Source of the DNA: Streptococcus sp. oral taxon 056 str. F0418
Lineage (GTDB): Bacteria; Bacillota; Bacilli; Lactobacillales; Streptococcaceae
Length of the DNA stretch: 64,000 bases
Reading direction: 5' to 3'
Assembly: GCF_000220065.1 (NCBI RefSeq)
Contig: NZ_AFQU01000001.1
Coordinates: 1,384,001-1,448,000 of the forward strand
Both the position numbers and the translations under genes were made by a program. Below are positions 43,036-53,528 of this stretch, one piece after another (the stretch's first letter is position 1; each line of letters begins with the position of its first letter). The notes under the pieces are model-generated. The model was not told where the DNA came from and searched no databases. It saw only the letters and a list, made by a program, of their open reading frames with translations.

Positions 43036-43064
43036 ATTTTATATTTTTTAACTAAAATTGTCAA
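43036..43064 (-). promoter_or_regulatory. Promoter of the epimerase gene
   Basis: On the minus strand: TTGACA (43064-43059), 17-bp spacer, TAAAAT (43041-43036). The palindrome starts four bases beyond the -10. Confidence 0.8.
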
Positions 43065-43121
43065 CAATTTACCTAATCTAGTGTAAAATAGTATAGAAGT
43101 GATTTTTGAAAGGAGAGCAGC

Positions 43122-43586
43122 GTGGTAGCAGAAGGAATTCGATTTGGCTATTTGTTTAGAAGTGCAGAGAGCTTAGCGACGAGAGAATATGGGAAGTTGC
43201 TAGAGCCTTTGGGAATTACGCCCAATCAAAGCGAGGTCTTGCTCGTTTTGGGCGAACATGCTCCGCTGTCTCTCAAGGGCTTGGGGGAATTCCTGATTTG
43301 TGAGGAAAAAAGCCCTAGTCGCTTGGTGCAGGCTTTGATTAAAAAAGGCTTGGTCAAGAAGGAAATTTCTAGCAAGGACAAGCGCAGTTCTCGCTTGAGC
43401 TTGACTGCTGCTGGAGCGGATTTGCTGCCCAAGATTGCTGAGCAAGAAGCGATTTTTGGAAAACACTTGGCGCAGCAAGTGCCTAATTTGGAGGCTTTTA
43501 GCCAGATTTTAGAGGAATTTTTGGTAGATAGTTTCTACGAAGACAAATTAAAACGCCGCTCACTTTGGCGGCAAGAGGAAAAATAG
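43122..43586 (+). CDS. MarR family transcriptional regulator
   Basis: A 154-residue winged-helix regulator: dimerisation helices at both ends and the DNA-binding core PNQSEVLLVLGEHAPLSLKGLGEFL with LICEEKSPSRLVQAL as recognition helix and the wing SSKDKRSSRLSLTAAG. It begins with GTG at 43122 behind AAAGGAG. The gene is divergent from the NAD-dependent epimerase gene, and the perfect palindrome between them is the likely operator. Only ten bases separate it from tsaB, so it may be co-transcribed with that essential operon. Confidence 0.88.
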   Translation: MVAEGIRFGYLFRSAESLATREYGKLLEPLGITPNQSEVLLVLGEHAPLSLKGLGEFLICEEKSPSRLVQALIKKGLVKKEISSKDKRSSRLSLTAAGADLLPKIAEQEAIFGKHLAQQVPNLEAFSQILEEFLVDSFYEDKLKRRSLWRQEEK

Positions 43587-43595
43587 AGGATAAGC

Positions 43596-44282
43596 ATGAA
43601 GATTGCAGCTTTTGATACGTCAAGTAAGGCGCTGACGCTCGCGATTTTAGAGGACGAGACCTTGCTGGCGCAGATGACTTTAAATATAAAGAAAAACCAC
43701 AGCATTACCCTGATGCCGGCTATTGATTTTCTGATGAATAGTCTGGACATGAAGCCGACGGATTTGGATCGTATCGTAGTTGCTCAGGGTCCGGGCAGCT
43801 ACACAGGTCTGCGAATGGCGGTGGCGACAGCCAAGACTCTGGCCCATACCCTCAAGATTGAGCTGGTTGGTGTGTCTAGTTTGCTGGCTTTAGTCCCAGA
43901 GCAGGCGGAAGGCTTGGTCATTCCTATCATGGATGCCCGCCGCAATAATGTTTATGCTGGCTTTTACCAGTCTGGTCAGGTTGTACGGCCGGAAGCTCAC
44001 CTGCCTTTGGCAGAGGTTTTGGAAATAGCTGGCGCTACTAACCAGCCGGTCACCTTTGTCGGAGAAACGACAGCTTTTGTGGAGCAGATTGAAGCGGCTC
44101 TTCCTCAGGCTGCCATTCAGCCGACCTTACCAGACGCAGCAGCTATTGGTCGTCTCGGTTTAGACCTGCCAGCCCAGTCCATTCATGACTTTGTTCCTAA
44201 CTATCTCAAGCGAGTAGAGGCTGAGGAAAACTGGCTCAAGACCCATCAGGAATCCAGTGATTCTTACATTCAGCGCCTATGA
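43596..44282 (+). CDS. tsaB: tRNA t6A37 modification protein TsaB
   Basis: TsaB is the non-catalytic ASKHA-fold partner of TsaD in making N6-threonylcarbamoyladenosine at position 37 of ANN-decoding tRNAs. The 228-residue protein has AAFDTSSKALTLAI at the start and the diagnostic VAQGPGSYTGLRMAVATAKTL near residue 66, a segment shared with TsaD but without the metal-binding histidines. It overlaps rimI by four bases and forms the tsaB-rimI-tsaD operon. Confidence 0.93.
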   Translation: MKIAAFDTSSKALTLAILEDETLLAQMTLNIKKNHSITLMPAIDFLMNSLDMKPTDLDRIVVAQGPGSYTGLRMAVATAKTLAHTLKIELVGVSSLLALVPEQAEGLVIPIMDARRNNVYAGFYQSGQVVRPEAHLPLAEVLEIAGATNQPVTFVGETTAFVEQIEAALPQAAIQPTLPDAAAIGRLGLDLPAQSIHDFVPNYLKRVEAEENWLKTHQESSDSYIQRL

Positions 44283-44731
44283 TTGAGATGAGAAAATGGA
44301 GCGCCAGCTCGGATGTGGACGCGGCAGCTCTTGCAGAAAAGCTGGAAGAGCTCCTACTTGCAGTCTATGGAATTAGCCCCTGGGCGATGGGGCAAGTGGA
44401 AGAGGTTCTGCGTTCGGATGTGAACAGTTGTATGCTAGCAGAAGATGGGGAACAGCTTGTCGGCTTTTTAGTCTGGCAGGAGACAGACTTTGAAGCAGAA
44501 GTCCTGCAGATTGCTGTATTGCCTAGCTATCAGGGGCAGAAAATCGCGACAGCCTTGTTTGACTTTTTGCCAGCAGATAAAGAAATTTTCCTCGAAGTGA
44601 GGGTGTCCAACAAGCCAGCTCTGCTATTTTACAAAAAAGAAAAATTTGAAGAAATCGCGCGGCGGAAGGCCTACTACCATGCGCCGGTGGAAGATGCGAT
44701 TGTCATGAAAAGAGAGATCCATGAAAGATAG
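44279..44731 (+). CDS. rimI: Ribosomal protein S18-alanine N-acetyltransferase RimI-like
   Basis: A 150-residue GNAT protein; the E. coli counterpart acetylates the N-terminal alanine of S18. Seen here are the conserved [20 protein letters not shown] acetyl-CoA loop (motif A, residues about 77-96), [18 protein letters not shown] (motif B) and ARRKAYYH near the C-terminus, which is typical of RimI. Its place between tsaB and tsaD, with four- and eleven-base overlaps, is the usual Firmicute arrangement and supports the assignment over a generic GNAT protein. Confidence 0.85.
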   Translation: MIEMRKWSASSDVDAAALAEKLEELLLAVYGISPWAMGQVEEVLRSDVNSCMLAEDGEQLVGFLVWQETDFEAEVLQIAVLPSYQGQKIATALFDFLPADKEIFLEVRVSNKPALLFYKKEKFEEIARRKAYYHAPVEDAIVMKREIHER

Positions 44732-45731
44732 ATATATTTTAGCTTTTGAGACATCTTGCGACGAGACCAGTGTGGCGGTTCTGAAGAATGAGACGGAGCT
44801 TTTGAGCAATGTCATTGCCAGCCAGATTGAGAGTCACAAGCGTTTTGGCGGAGTGGTACCGGAAGTGGCCAGCCGTCACCATGTGGAGGTCATTACGGTT
44901 TGCATTGAGGAGGCCTTGGCAGAAGCAGGGATTAGCGAAGAGCAAGTCACAGCAGTGGCCGTTACCTACGGTCCTGGTCTGGTTGGGGCGCTTTTGGTTG
45001 GCTTAGCCGCGGCCAAGTCCTTTGCTTGGGCTCATAATATTCCCCTGATTCCAGTCAATCATATGGCCGGGCACCTGATGGCAGCCCAGAGTGTGGAGCC
45101 CTTGGAGTTTCCCTTGCTGGCTCTTTTGGTCAGCGGCGGTCATACTGAGCTGGTCTATGTCAGTCAGGCTGGTGATTATAAGATCGTAGGAGAAACCCGT
45201 GATGATGCGGTCGGTGAAGCCTATGATAAGGTCGGTCGCGTTATGGGGCTGACCTATCCAGCAGGCCGGGAAATCGATCAGCTGGCTCATGAGGGACAGG
45301 ATATTTATGATTTTCCTCGGGCCATGATCAAGGAGGACAATCTGGAATTTTCTTTTTCCGGTCTTAAGTCGGCCTTTATCAACCTACATCACAATGCCCA
45401 GCAAAAGGGAGAGGTCTTGTCTAATCAAGACCTGTCAGCAAGCTTTCAGGCAGCGGTCATGGATATTCTCATGGCCAAGACTAAGAAAGCGCTGGAAAAA
45501 TATCCAGTCAAGAATCTGGTCGTGGCGGGCGGTGTTGCTGCTAACCAAGGTTTAAGAGAACGCTTGGCAGCTGAGATCCAAGATGTTAAGGTGATTATTC
45601 CGCCTTTGCGTCTTTGTGGTGATAATGCTGGTATGATTGCCTATGCTAGCGTTAGCGAGTGGAATAAGGAAAACTTTGCTGGACTAGATCTGAATGCAAA
45701 ACCTAGTCTAGCATTTGAAATGATGGAGTGA
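44721..45731 (+). CDS. tsaD: tRNA N6-adenosine threonylcarbamoyltransferase TsaD
   Basis: TsaD is the catalytic subunit that transfers the threonylcarbamoyl group to A37 of tRNA; it is essential in most bacteria. The 336-residue protein begins [16 protein letters not shown], has the iron-binding [14 protein letters not shown] (HxxxH, residues about 105-118), [10 protein letters not shown] near 135, the SFSGLKSAF region near 212, and [12 protein letters not shown] near 267. It overlaps the rimI end by 11 bases. The azlCD genes follow after nine bases. Confidence 0.96.
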   Translation: MKDRYILAFETSCDETSVAVLKNETELLSNVIASQIESHKRFGGVVPEVASRHHVEVITVCIEEALAEAGISEEQVTAVAVTYGPGLVGALLVGLAAAKSFAWAHNIPLIPVNHMAGHLMAAQSVEPLEFPLLALLVSGGHTELVYVSQAGDYKIVGETRDDAVGEAYDKVGRVMGLTYPAGREIDQLAHEGQDIYDFPRAMIKEDNLEFSFSGLKSAFINLHHNAQQKGEVLSNQDLSASFQAAVMDILMAKTKKALEKYPVKNLVVAGGVAANQGLRERLAAEIQDVKVIIPPLRLCGDNAGMIAYASVSEWNKENFAGLDLNAKPSLAFEMME

Positions 45732-45740
45732 AGGAGAAGC

Positions 45741-46436
45741 ATGGGAGGACAAACATTTAAGCAAGGAGCACAGGCTGCTATTCCTACTGCCTTAGGTTAT
45801 GTCAGTATTGGTCTAGCTTGTGGGATTATGGCTGCACCTTATATGAACCCCTTTGAAATGGGTCTGATGAGCCTTTTGGTTTATGCCGGCAGTGCTCAGT
45901 TTGCCATGATTGGTTTATTTGCTCAAGGAGCTCCTATCTTGTCTATTACTCTGACAGTCTTTTTAATTAATTTACGTTTGCTTTTGTTGAGCTTACATGC
46001 TTCGACTATCTTTAGAGATTTTAGTATGGTGCAAAATATCGGCATGGGTAGTCTTTTAACAGATGAGACTTATGGTGTTTTGATGGGAGAGCGAGTACAT
46101 AGCCAACAGATTTTACCTCAATGGATGCATGGAAATAACCTACTGAGTTATGTAGCGTGGTTTGTTGGTACAGTGCTTGGTACCGCCCTAGGTGGCCTCT
46201 TGCCAAATCCTGAAAACTTTGGATTGGACTTTGCTTTAGTTGCCATGTTTATTGGAATTTTTGCATCTCAGTTTGAGATTATGCTACGCCGAGTAAAAAT
46301 CAATAAACTTTTTATAGTCTTGACTGTTGTAGGATGTTCCTATCTTTGTTTGACAATCTTGGTTCAAAATTCTTTGGCCGTTTTATGTGCAACTTTATTG
46401 GGCTGTACAGTGGGGGTGCTATTAGATGATAAGTAA
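45741..46436 (+). CDS. azlC: Branched-chain amino acid exporter, large subunit (AzlC family)
   Basis: A 231-residue membrane protein with about six to eight hydrophobic segments and the AzlC family hallmarks: FKQGAQAAIPTALGYVSIGLACG at the start and VYAGSAQFAMIGLF near residue 48. AzlC pairs with the small AzlD to export branched-chain amino acids or related analogues. It starts at ATG 45741 behind AAGGAG, nine bases after tsaD, and overlaps azlD by 11 bases. Confidence 0.85.
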   Translation: MGGQTFKQGAQAAIPTALGYVSIGLACGIMAAPYMNPFEMGLMSLLVYAGSAQFAMIGLFAQGAPILSITLTVFLINLRLLLLSLHASTIFRDFSMVQNIGMGSLLTDETYGVLMGERVHSQQILPQWMHGNNLLSYVAWFVGTVLGTALGGLLPNPENFGLDFALVAMFIGIFASQFEIMLRRVKINKLFIVLTVVGCSYLCLTILVQNSLAVLCATLLGCTVGVLLDDK

Positions 46437-46758
46437 CTACATTTTGATGGCTATTATTTTTTCGGGTTTAGCGACTTGGTCGTCTAGGATTATTCCCTTT
46501 GTCTTAGTAAAATATCGTGGACTTCCGCCAGTTGTAGAACGTTTTTTGAAATATTTGCCGGTTTCTATTATCTTTGCTTTGATTTTATCGAGTGTGAGTA
46601 ATGCTCAGATTGGTCAGTTTCCTAGCTTCAAGTGGCTGGACTTAGTAGTTGTTTTCCCGACGACTTATGTAGCATTTAAGTATAAAAATCTCATCCTAAC
46701 GGTTATTTTTGGAGTTATTCTGATTGCCTTATTACGATTTGGAGTACAATTTTTATAA
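46426..46758 (+). CDS. azlD: Branched-chain amino acid exporter, small subunit (AzlD family)
   Basis: A 110-residue membrane protein with about four hydrophobic segments and the AzlD pattern WSSRIIPFVLVKYRGLPPVVERFLKYLP, partner of AzlC. The 11-base overlap with azlC suggests translational coupling and equal expression. An imperfect hairpin with a T tract at about 46770-46798 (AAATTCTTCT...AGAAGGATTTTT) probably ends the transcript. Confidence 0.85.
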   Translation: MISNYILMAIIFSGLATWSSRIIPFVLVKYRGLPPVVERFLKYLPVSIIFALILSSVSNAQIGQFPSFKWLDLVVVFPTTYVAFKYKNLILTVIFGVILIALLRFGVQFL

Positions 46759-46832
46759 GATATCAATAAAATTCTTCTATCTTTCTAGAAGGATTTTTAA
46801 TTTATAAGAATTGTCAGAAAATCTCATAAATG

Positions 46833-46841
46833 TGCTATAAT
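46833..46841 (+). promoter_or_regulatory. Extended -10 promoter of the methyltransferase gene
   Basis: TGc TATAAT at 46833-46841; TTGTCA at 46811 is a possible but distant -35. Confidence 0.6.
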
Positions 46842-46869
46842 GAAGATAGTAGATACTAGGAGGTGTATC

Positions 46870-47616
46870 ATGGCAGAAGCAGGTCATAAATTTTTAGCAA
46901 AATTAGGAAAGAAACGCCTTCGTCCAGGTGGTAAGCTAGCTACTGATTGGCTGATTGAACAAGGGCAATTCTCTAGTGATAAGAAGGTACTGGAAGTAGC
47001 TTGTAACATGGGAACAACAACGATTGAGCTAGCTAAAAAATATGGCTGCCAGATTACAGCAGTGGATTTAGATACCAAGGCACTGGCGCAGGCGCACCTT
47101 GCAGCAGCAAAGGTAGGGGTAGAGGAGTTTGTGACTTTTGAAAAAGCCAATGCTATGAAACTTCCCTACGAAGATGATACTTTTGACATTGTTATTAATG
47201 AAGCCATGCTGACTATGCAGACAGAAAAAGGAAAAGCCAAGTGTATGGAGGAGTATTATCGTGTACTGAAGCCAGGCGGTGTTCTTTTGACTCATGATGT
47301 TATGCTCAAACAAAAAGATGAGGCTGTACGGGTAGAACTGTCTCGTGCGATTAATGTGAATGTCGGTCCTTTGACAGAAGGTTCTTGGATTCAACTCGCA
47401 CGTTCTCATCGATTTGACCGAGTGGACACTTTTGTTGGGGAGATGACTTTAATGAGTGTGAGCGGAATGATTTACGATGAAGGTCTAGGTGGCACCTTGA
47501 AGATATGTTTTAATGCTCTAAAAAAGGATAATTATAGTCAATTCATGAAAATGTTTAAGATGTTTCAAAAAAATCAGGAAAAGCTGGGCTTTATTGCTAT
47601 GGCTTCTTGGAAATAG
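46870..47616 (+). CDS. Class I SAM-dependent methyltransferase
   Basis: A 248-residue methyltransferase with motif I VLEVACNMGTT near residue 39, the acidic end of strand 2 ITAVDLDTKAL near 60, motif II FEKANAMKLPYEDDTFDIVI near 88, and a GGVLLTHD strand near 135. ATG 46870 was chosen over 46840 because it follows AGGAGG. The fold suits small-molecule methylation; the C-terminal part has no family marker I can name. It is monocistronic, with a 12-bp stem terminator at 47619-47657. Confidence 0.82.
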   Translation: MAEAGHKFLAKLGKKRLRPGGKLATDWLIEQGQFSSDKKVLEVACNMGTTTIELAKKYGCQITAVDLDTKALAQAHLAAAKVGVEEFVTFEKANAMKLPYEDDTFDIVINEAMLTMQTEKGKAKCMEEYYRVLKPGGVLLTHDVMLKQKDEAVRVELSRAINVNVGPLTEGSWIQLARSHRFDRVDTFVGEMTLMSVSGMIYDEGLGGTLKICFNALKKDNYSQFMKMFKMFQKNQEKLGFIAMASWK

Positions 47617-47618
47617 AG

Positions 47619-47657
47619 AATTAACTTTCTGGACTAGATCTAGGAGGTTAATTTTTT
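47619..47657 (+). terminator. Terminator after the methyltransferase gene
   Basis: A 12-bp stem with G-T pairs (47619-47630 with 47642-47653) followed by TTTT. Confidence 0.7.
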
Positions 47658-47732
47658 GTTGGGATACTTGACATCTTTTATGAAACTTGTTATACTTTTT
47701 CCAAAATATTCAATGTTGATTATAGGTGTGAG

Positions 47733-48278
47733 ATGATGACAAAATTATTAGTATTAGCTATCTTGGATATGAAAGCAATGTCGGGATATGATATTCAGCA
47801 AATGATGCAGACGACAGATGCTCAAAGATGGGGAGCTGTTCAAGTAGGCTCTATCTATCATGCTCTAAAGAAATTAGAGCATGAAGGATTTATTACTATT
47901 TCTAGTGTCGAGCAGACAGGTCATCGCCAAAAAGTGGTTTATCAGATAACAGATCAGGGGAGAGTTTATTTAAAAGAACTTATTCGTGAAGCTTTAGAAA
48001 GTCCAGTCCTTACTTATCCTTCGGCTTTATATGCTGGTTTGTCTTTTTATGAGCAATTATCAGATGATGAGGTGAGCTTAGCCCTGCAGGAGCAGGAAAA
48101 TAAGTTAGATCGGGAAGAAATGATTATTTTACAGGGATGGGAACAAAAGCGAGAAGCGTTGAACAATCAAATATCGCCTATGGTACAACTAATTTTTGAT
48201 CATATGTTGGCGATGGTTCGTGCCCAACGAGATTTTATCAAGCAGGCTCAAGACTATTTGCAAACTGAAGAGGAGTAG
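47733..48278 (+). CDS. PadR family transcriptional regulator
   Basis: A 181-residue PadR-type regulator: winged helix in LAILDMKAMSGYDIQQMM then VGSIYHALKKLEHEGFI and the wing GHRQKVVYQITDQG, followed by a longer C-terminal coiled-coil-like half (subfamily 2 type). PadR proteins repress efflux or stress genes and respond to small molecules. It lies 214 bases upstream of a multidrug-type MFS gene, with an inverted repeat in between, and is probably its local regulator. Confidence 0.85.
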   Translation: MMTKLLVLAILDMKAMSGYDIQQMMQTTDAQRWGAVQVGSIYHALKKLEHEGFITISSVEQTGHRQKVVYQITDQGRVYLKELIREALESPVLTYPSALYAGLSFYEQLSDDEVSLALQEQENKLDREEMIILQGWEQKREALNNQISPMVQLIFDHMLAMVRAQRDFIKQAQDYLQTEEE

Positions 48279-48315
48279 AGGGTTAGAAAACATTCTAACT
48301 CTTAAAAACTACTCT

Positions 48316-48335
48316 TATATTCAATATAGAATATA
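48316..48335 (+). promoter_or_regulatory. Inverted repeat between padR and the MFS gene, candidate PadR operator
   Basis: TATATTC (48316-48322), AATATA, GAATATA (48329-48335): perfect 7-bp arms. The half-site ATATTCAAT also occurs just upstream of padR itself (47705-47713). Confidence 0.5.
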
Positions 48336-48350
48336 CAACAAGGAATAAAA

Positions 48351-48452
48351 ATGAATGATTATCAAAAAAGGATGCTGTTGTTTCAGAGTTTTAAGCAGTT
48401 AACTGAAATGATTGTTATCGGTGGTGGGGGGAAGCTAGCAGCGGTGGTTTGA
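48351..48452 (+). CDS. Possible 33-residue peptide upstream of the MFS gene
   Basis: ATG 48351 follows AAGGAAT and opens 33 codons (MNDYQKRMLLFQSFKQLTEM, then a Gly-rich end), stopping at 48450-48452, 39 bases before the MFS start. It has no signal peptide, membrane segment or known motif. It could be a leader peptide, a gene remnant or chance. Low confidence. Confidence 0.25.
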   Translation: MNDYQKRMLLFQSFKQLTEMIVIGGGGKLAAVV

Positions 48453-48491
48453 CAATACAATCTAAAAATTTATATATTGAAAGGAATCACT

Positions 48492-49664
48492 ATGAAAAAA
48501 CAAGAAAATTTAAATACCAATCGAAAAAAAGCTTTATTTGTTGTTGCTTTAGCCGTTTTTACAGACATGTTTATTCATGGTATGATTGTGCCAATCCTAC
48601 CAATTTACGCAGCTTCTTTAGGGATTTCCCAGACAGCTTTGGGCTTTCTATTTGGAAGCTATGCTTTAGCCCTATTAATCACAACTCCTATTTTTGGAAT
48701 GATTTCTGATAAGCTTGGCCGTAGAGGGCCGATGCTTTGGGGAATTCTTGGTTTGGCAGCTGCAACTCTACTCTTTGCTTTTGCAAATACTTTTTGGTTT
48801 TTGCTTTTAGCTCGTATTTTACAAGGCTGTGCTGCTGCAATCACATGGACAGCTGGTTTGGCTCTCTTGGCAGATTTTTATCCATCTGAAGAGAGAGGTC
48901 AAGCTATGGGAATTGCCTTATCAGGTCAAGCTATGGGGATTCTTGTTGGCCCAAGTCTGGGTGGCTGGCTCTACCAAATCGGTGGGTATATGTTTCCATT
49001 TTTTGTAGCAGCAGGTATGGCTGTTTTAGATGGTTTGCTGCGTCTTCTTTTATTGAAAGAAGAGCCGCATAGAGGGAAACAAACAGAACAACAGCCATTT
49101 GAGCTGTTAAGAAATCAGCAGTTTCTATTGATAGTCGGCGCTGTCATGATTGGTGCTGCGGTTCCAAGTGCCCTGCAGCCGACTTTACCCGCTAGATTTG
49201 AAGCGGTATTTCAGGCTACACCACTTGTTATAGGATTACTTTTTGCTGTGCCTACGATTGCTTATGCAGTCATTGCTCCTCTGATTGGGAGACTCTCTAC
49301 AAAATTAGGTCATGCAAGGATGACTGTTCTAGGTTTCATTATCACTGCGCTAGCTATGGCATTTGTCACTCTTCCTAGTAATATCTATTTAGAAATAGCC
49401 GCTTTGAGTCTGATTGGCATCGGTATGGGAATGATTCTTGCACCGAGTCTGCCTCGTATGGCTGATTTAGCTCAGGAAAAAGAAAATGCAAGCTATGGTT
49501 TCACATTTGCGATTTATAATACAGCTTATTCTGTCGGCATGATGATGGGCCCTGTATTGAGTGGTCTTTTATCTGAAAACTTTGGTCTACAATGGGCTTA
49601 TGTTATTTTGGCAGGTGCTATCGTTCTTTATATGATAGTTTTTGCAAGTCGCTTAAATCATTAA
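48492..49664 (+). CDS. MFS transporter, multidrug efflux type
   Basis: A 390-residue major-facilitator protein with 12 predicted membrane segments. The motif A loop GMISDKLGRRGPM lies between segments 2 and 3, and motif C-like GQAMGILVGPSLGGWLY in segment 5 points to a proton-driven drug antiporter (TetA/BmrA-like DHA1 branch). ATG 48492 follows GAAAGGAA; an in-frame TTG at 48477 would place the ribosome binding site inside the gene. The upstream padR suggests drug- or metabolite-inducible expression. The broken ABC-class ATPase gene follows 15 bases later. Confidence 0.83.
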   Translation: MKKQENLNTNRKKALFVVALAVFTDMFIHGMIVPILPIYAASLGISQTALGFLFGSYALALLITTPIFGMISDKLGRRGPMLWGILGLAAATLLFAFANTFWFLLLARILQGCAAAITWTAGLALLADFYPSEERGQAMGIALSGQAMGILVGPSLGGWLYQIGGYMFPFFVAAGMAVLDGLLRLLLLKEEPHRGKQTEQQPFELLRNQQFLLIVGAVMIGAAVPSALQPTLPARFEAVFQATPLVIGLLFAVPTIAYAVIAPLIGRLSTKLGHARMTVLGFIITALAMAFVTLPSNIYLEIAALSLIGIGMGMILAPSLPRMADLAQEKENASYGFTFAIYNTAYSVGMMMGPVLSGLLSENFGLQWAYVILAGAIVLYMIVFASRLNH

Positions 49665-49679
49665 AAAGGAGGTTTCGTT

Positions 49680-51379
49680 TTGAAAGAATATAAAAAACTT
49701 CAGCAGCTATTGCTGTCTATAGATGGGCAAAGCTACTCAGGTTATAAAAGAATAAAAGGTTTTTATCAGTTTCCTGATTATATTTTAGCGATTGATCATG
49801 TTCAGGTAGATCCTTACGCTCCACCATCAAAGATGAGAATTCTTATACAGCGTGAAACAGTGGACATTCCCAAAGAGTACATCAATCAAAAGAATAAGAG
49901 AATTGCTGTTTCGGATTTTTTAACACGAAACTTTTATAAACAAAGCCAAAAATTTAATCATTCAGTAAAAGGGACAGGTACCAGCGGTCTCATTATGATT
50001 GACCGCTGTGGCCAAGAAATGTTGGAGCGAACAGCTGTTTTAATAAAAGATAATCAGATTGAAGTTCGTTTTGAAGTTGGTCTACCGGCTGCTGGGAGAC
50101 GCATTTTAGGAAAAGCGGCAAATCGAATTTTTCAAGATATTCTTCCAGAAATCATTAAGCAAGCTCTTTTCTATCGTCATCTAAATCAGACAGCTTTACG
50201 AACTCAGATTGATCTTATTTTGGATCAAAAATATCTCAGAGAAGAATTACCTAAACAAAATTCAGTCGCGTTTATAGCAAATGGATCAATTTTACCAAGA
50301 GAAAGCGGAATTTCAGATAAGCCTTTGATAGGAGCCAAACCTTTTCAAAGTCCGGCCAATCTGGAAATAGAATTTCATTTACCAAGCGGAAAAACTGTGA
50401 CTGGAATGGGCATAAAAAAGGAATTACCTTGCTCGTGGGTGGTGGTTTTCACGGAAAGTCGACAGTTTTGCAGGCACTTGAACGTGGTGTTTATAACCAT
50501 ATTCCCAATGATGGTCGTGAATTTGTACTAACGGTTTCTGATGCAGTAAAAATTCGTGCAGAAGATGGCCGCTCTATTCAAAAGGTAGATATCAGTCCCT
50601 TTATTAATCATTTGCCTGGTAATAAAGATACAAAACAATTTTCAACCATGAATGCCAGCGGCAGTACTTCGCAGGCTGCGAATGTTGTGGAAGCATTGGA
50701 AGCTAGGGCATCTTTGCTTCTCATTGATGAAGATACATCGGCTACGAATTTTATGATTCGTGATAGAAGGATGCAGCAGCTGATTGTCAAAGAAAAAGAA
50801 CCAATCACACCTTTTGTTGATAGAGTACAATCCCTCTATAAAGATTTAGGAGTATCAACTATTTTAATTATTGGCGGCTCAGGCGATTATTTTGAAAATG
50901 CTGACAGAGTTATTATGATGGATGAATACCTACCTAAAGATGTCACGGCTAAGGCAAAAAATATTGCAGCAGCTGATTCTTATAATCGGGAAGATTCTGT
51001 GGAACCCTTTGAAATCCTTAGTAGGCGGGTTCCTCTTAGTTCTAGTTTCCCTTTATCTGGTAAGGAAGATCGTCTAAGAGCCAAGGGAAGATTGCATCTT
51101 CTTTATGGCTGGGAAACGATTGATTTATCTGGGTTGGAGCAGTTAGTCGATGACAGTCAAACGAATGCTCTTGCTGTTATGTTAGCCTATTTTAAAAATC
51201 ATTTTTTAAATGACCATTCTTCTTTATCAGAAGCGATTGAACAACTTTATCAACACATTGAAAATTTTGGATTAGATGCTGTCTCACCTTATACTGGACA
51301 TCCTGGCAACTTAGCTTTGCCAAGAAAACAGGAATTTTATGCTATGATTAATCGTTATCGAGGTTTGAAAATAAAGTAA
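49680..51379 (+). pseudogene. ABC-class predicted ATPase (PF09818-like), split by a frameshift
   Basis: Two overlapping frames together encode one ~566-residue protein of the 'predicted ATPase of the ABC class' family. Frame 1 (TTG 49680 behind AAAGGAGG) carries the N-terminal part to about residue 246; frame 2 continues with the Walker A LLVGGGFHGKSTVLQAL near 50431, then LLIDEDTSATNFMIRD as Walker B and TILIIGGSGDYF. The run of six A's at 50414-50419 would join both frames if it were seven. Function of the family is unknown. Whether the break is biological or a homopolymer sequencing error cannot be told here. Confidence 0.8.
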
Positions 51380-51402
51380 CATGTAGAAAAATTTTTTAAA
51401 AT

Positions 51403-51432
51403 TTGCCCTTCCCTGAGGTCATAGTATATACT
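51403..51432 (+). promoter_or_regulatory. Candidate MerR-type promoter
   Basis: TTGCCC (51403-51408) and TATACT (51427-51432) are 18 bp apart with dyad-like CCTTCCCTGAGG between them; the long spacer with a dyad is the pattern MerR-family activators act on. Tentative. Confidence 0.4.
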
Positions 51433-51454
51433 AGTTAGGCAAGGAGGCAATTAC

Positions 51455-52195
51455 ATGTACCATATCAAAAAAGCTGCCCAGCTTTCGGGTGTCTCTGTCA
51501 AAACCCTACATCATTACGATAAAATCGGGCTTTTAGTACCCGCCAAATCAGAAAATGGCTACCGAACCTATAGTCAAGCTGATTTAGAGCGCCTACAAGT
51601 CATCCTTTACTATAAGTACTTGGGCTTTTCCTTGGAGAAAATAGCAGAGCTGCTGAGTCAGGATGAACAGGCTTTATTGCCGCATCTGGTTAGGCAGTTA
51701 GAGTATCTGCAGCAGGAAAGAGATCGCTTGGATACCTTGATTTCCACCTTACAAAAAACCATCCAAGACGAAAAGGGAGAAAGAAAGATGACAATGAAAG
51801 AAAAATTCGCAGGTTTTACCTACGAAGACAATCACAAATACCATCAAGATGCTGTCGAAGAATACGGTCGAGAAGTCATGTCAGAAGCATTGGCTCGTCA
51901 AAATGGACGGGAAGAAGAATCTGCCGCAGCTTTCAATCAAGTTTTTCAAAGTCTAGCAGAGAACATGCAACAAGGCTTGCCGATTGAAGCAGCAGAAAAT
52001 CAGGAGCAGGCAGCGCGTCTCTTACAAGCCATTCGCACTTACGGCTTTGATTGCTCATTACAAGTCTTTGCCCACATCGGTCAAGGATATGTCTATAACC
52101 CAGAGTTTAAGGAAAACATCGACAAATTTGGAGTTGGCACAGCTCAGTACACATCAGATGTGATTGCAGCTTATGTACGAAGGAATGTAGAATAA
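51455..52195 (+). CDS. MerR family regulator with TipAS-type ligand domain
   Basis: A 246-residue regulator: an N-terminal MerR winged helix (AAQLSGVSVKTLHHYDKIGLL, residues 6-26, then GYRTYSQADLERL), a dimerising coiled coil to about residue 108, and a C-terminal TipAS-like alpha-helical domain (about 115-246, KFAGFTYEDNHKYHQDAVEEYG and GYVYNPEFKENIDKFG), which in TipA-like proteins binds thiopeptide or other drugs. Such proteins usually activate their own promoter. It stands alone, convergent with the flavoprotein gene. Confidence 0.85.
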   Translation: MYHIKKAAQLSGVSVKTLHHYDKIGLLVPAKSENGYRTYSQADLERLQVILYYKYLGFSLEKIAELLSQDEQALLPHLVRQLEYLQQERDRLDTLISTLQKTIQDEKGERKMTMKEKFAGFTYEDNHKYHQDAVEEYGREVMSEALARQNGREEESAAAFNQVFQSLAENMQQGLPIEAAENQEQAARLLQAIRTYGFDCSLQVFAHIGQGYVYNPEFKENIDKFGVGTAQYTSDVIAAYVRRNVE

Positions 52196-52229
52196 AAACT
52201 GGCGAGGATTTTCCTCGACCAGTTTTTTA
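52194..52229. terminator. Bidirectional terminator after the MerR gene
   Basis: AAAACTGG-CGAGGA pairs with TCCTCG-a-CCAGTTTT (52194-52228), flanked by A's and T's, and can serve the convergent flavoprotein gene too. Confidence 0.85.
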
Positions 52230-52259
52230 ATGATTTTAATCCTTTAAATAGTTTGTTAA

Positions 52260-53528
<1,269 letters not shown>

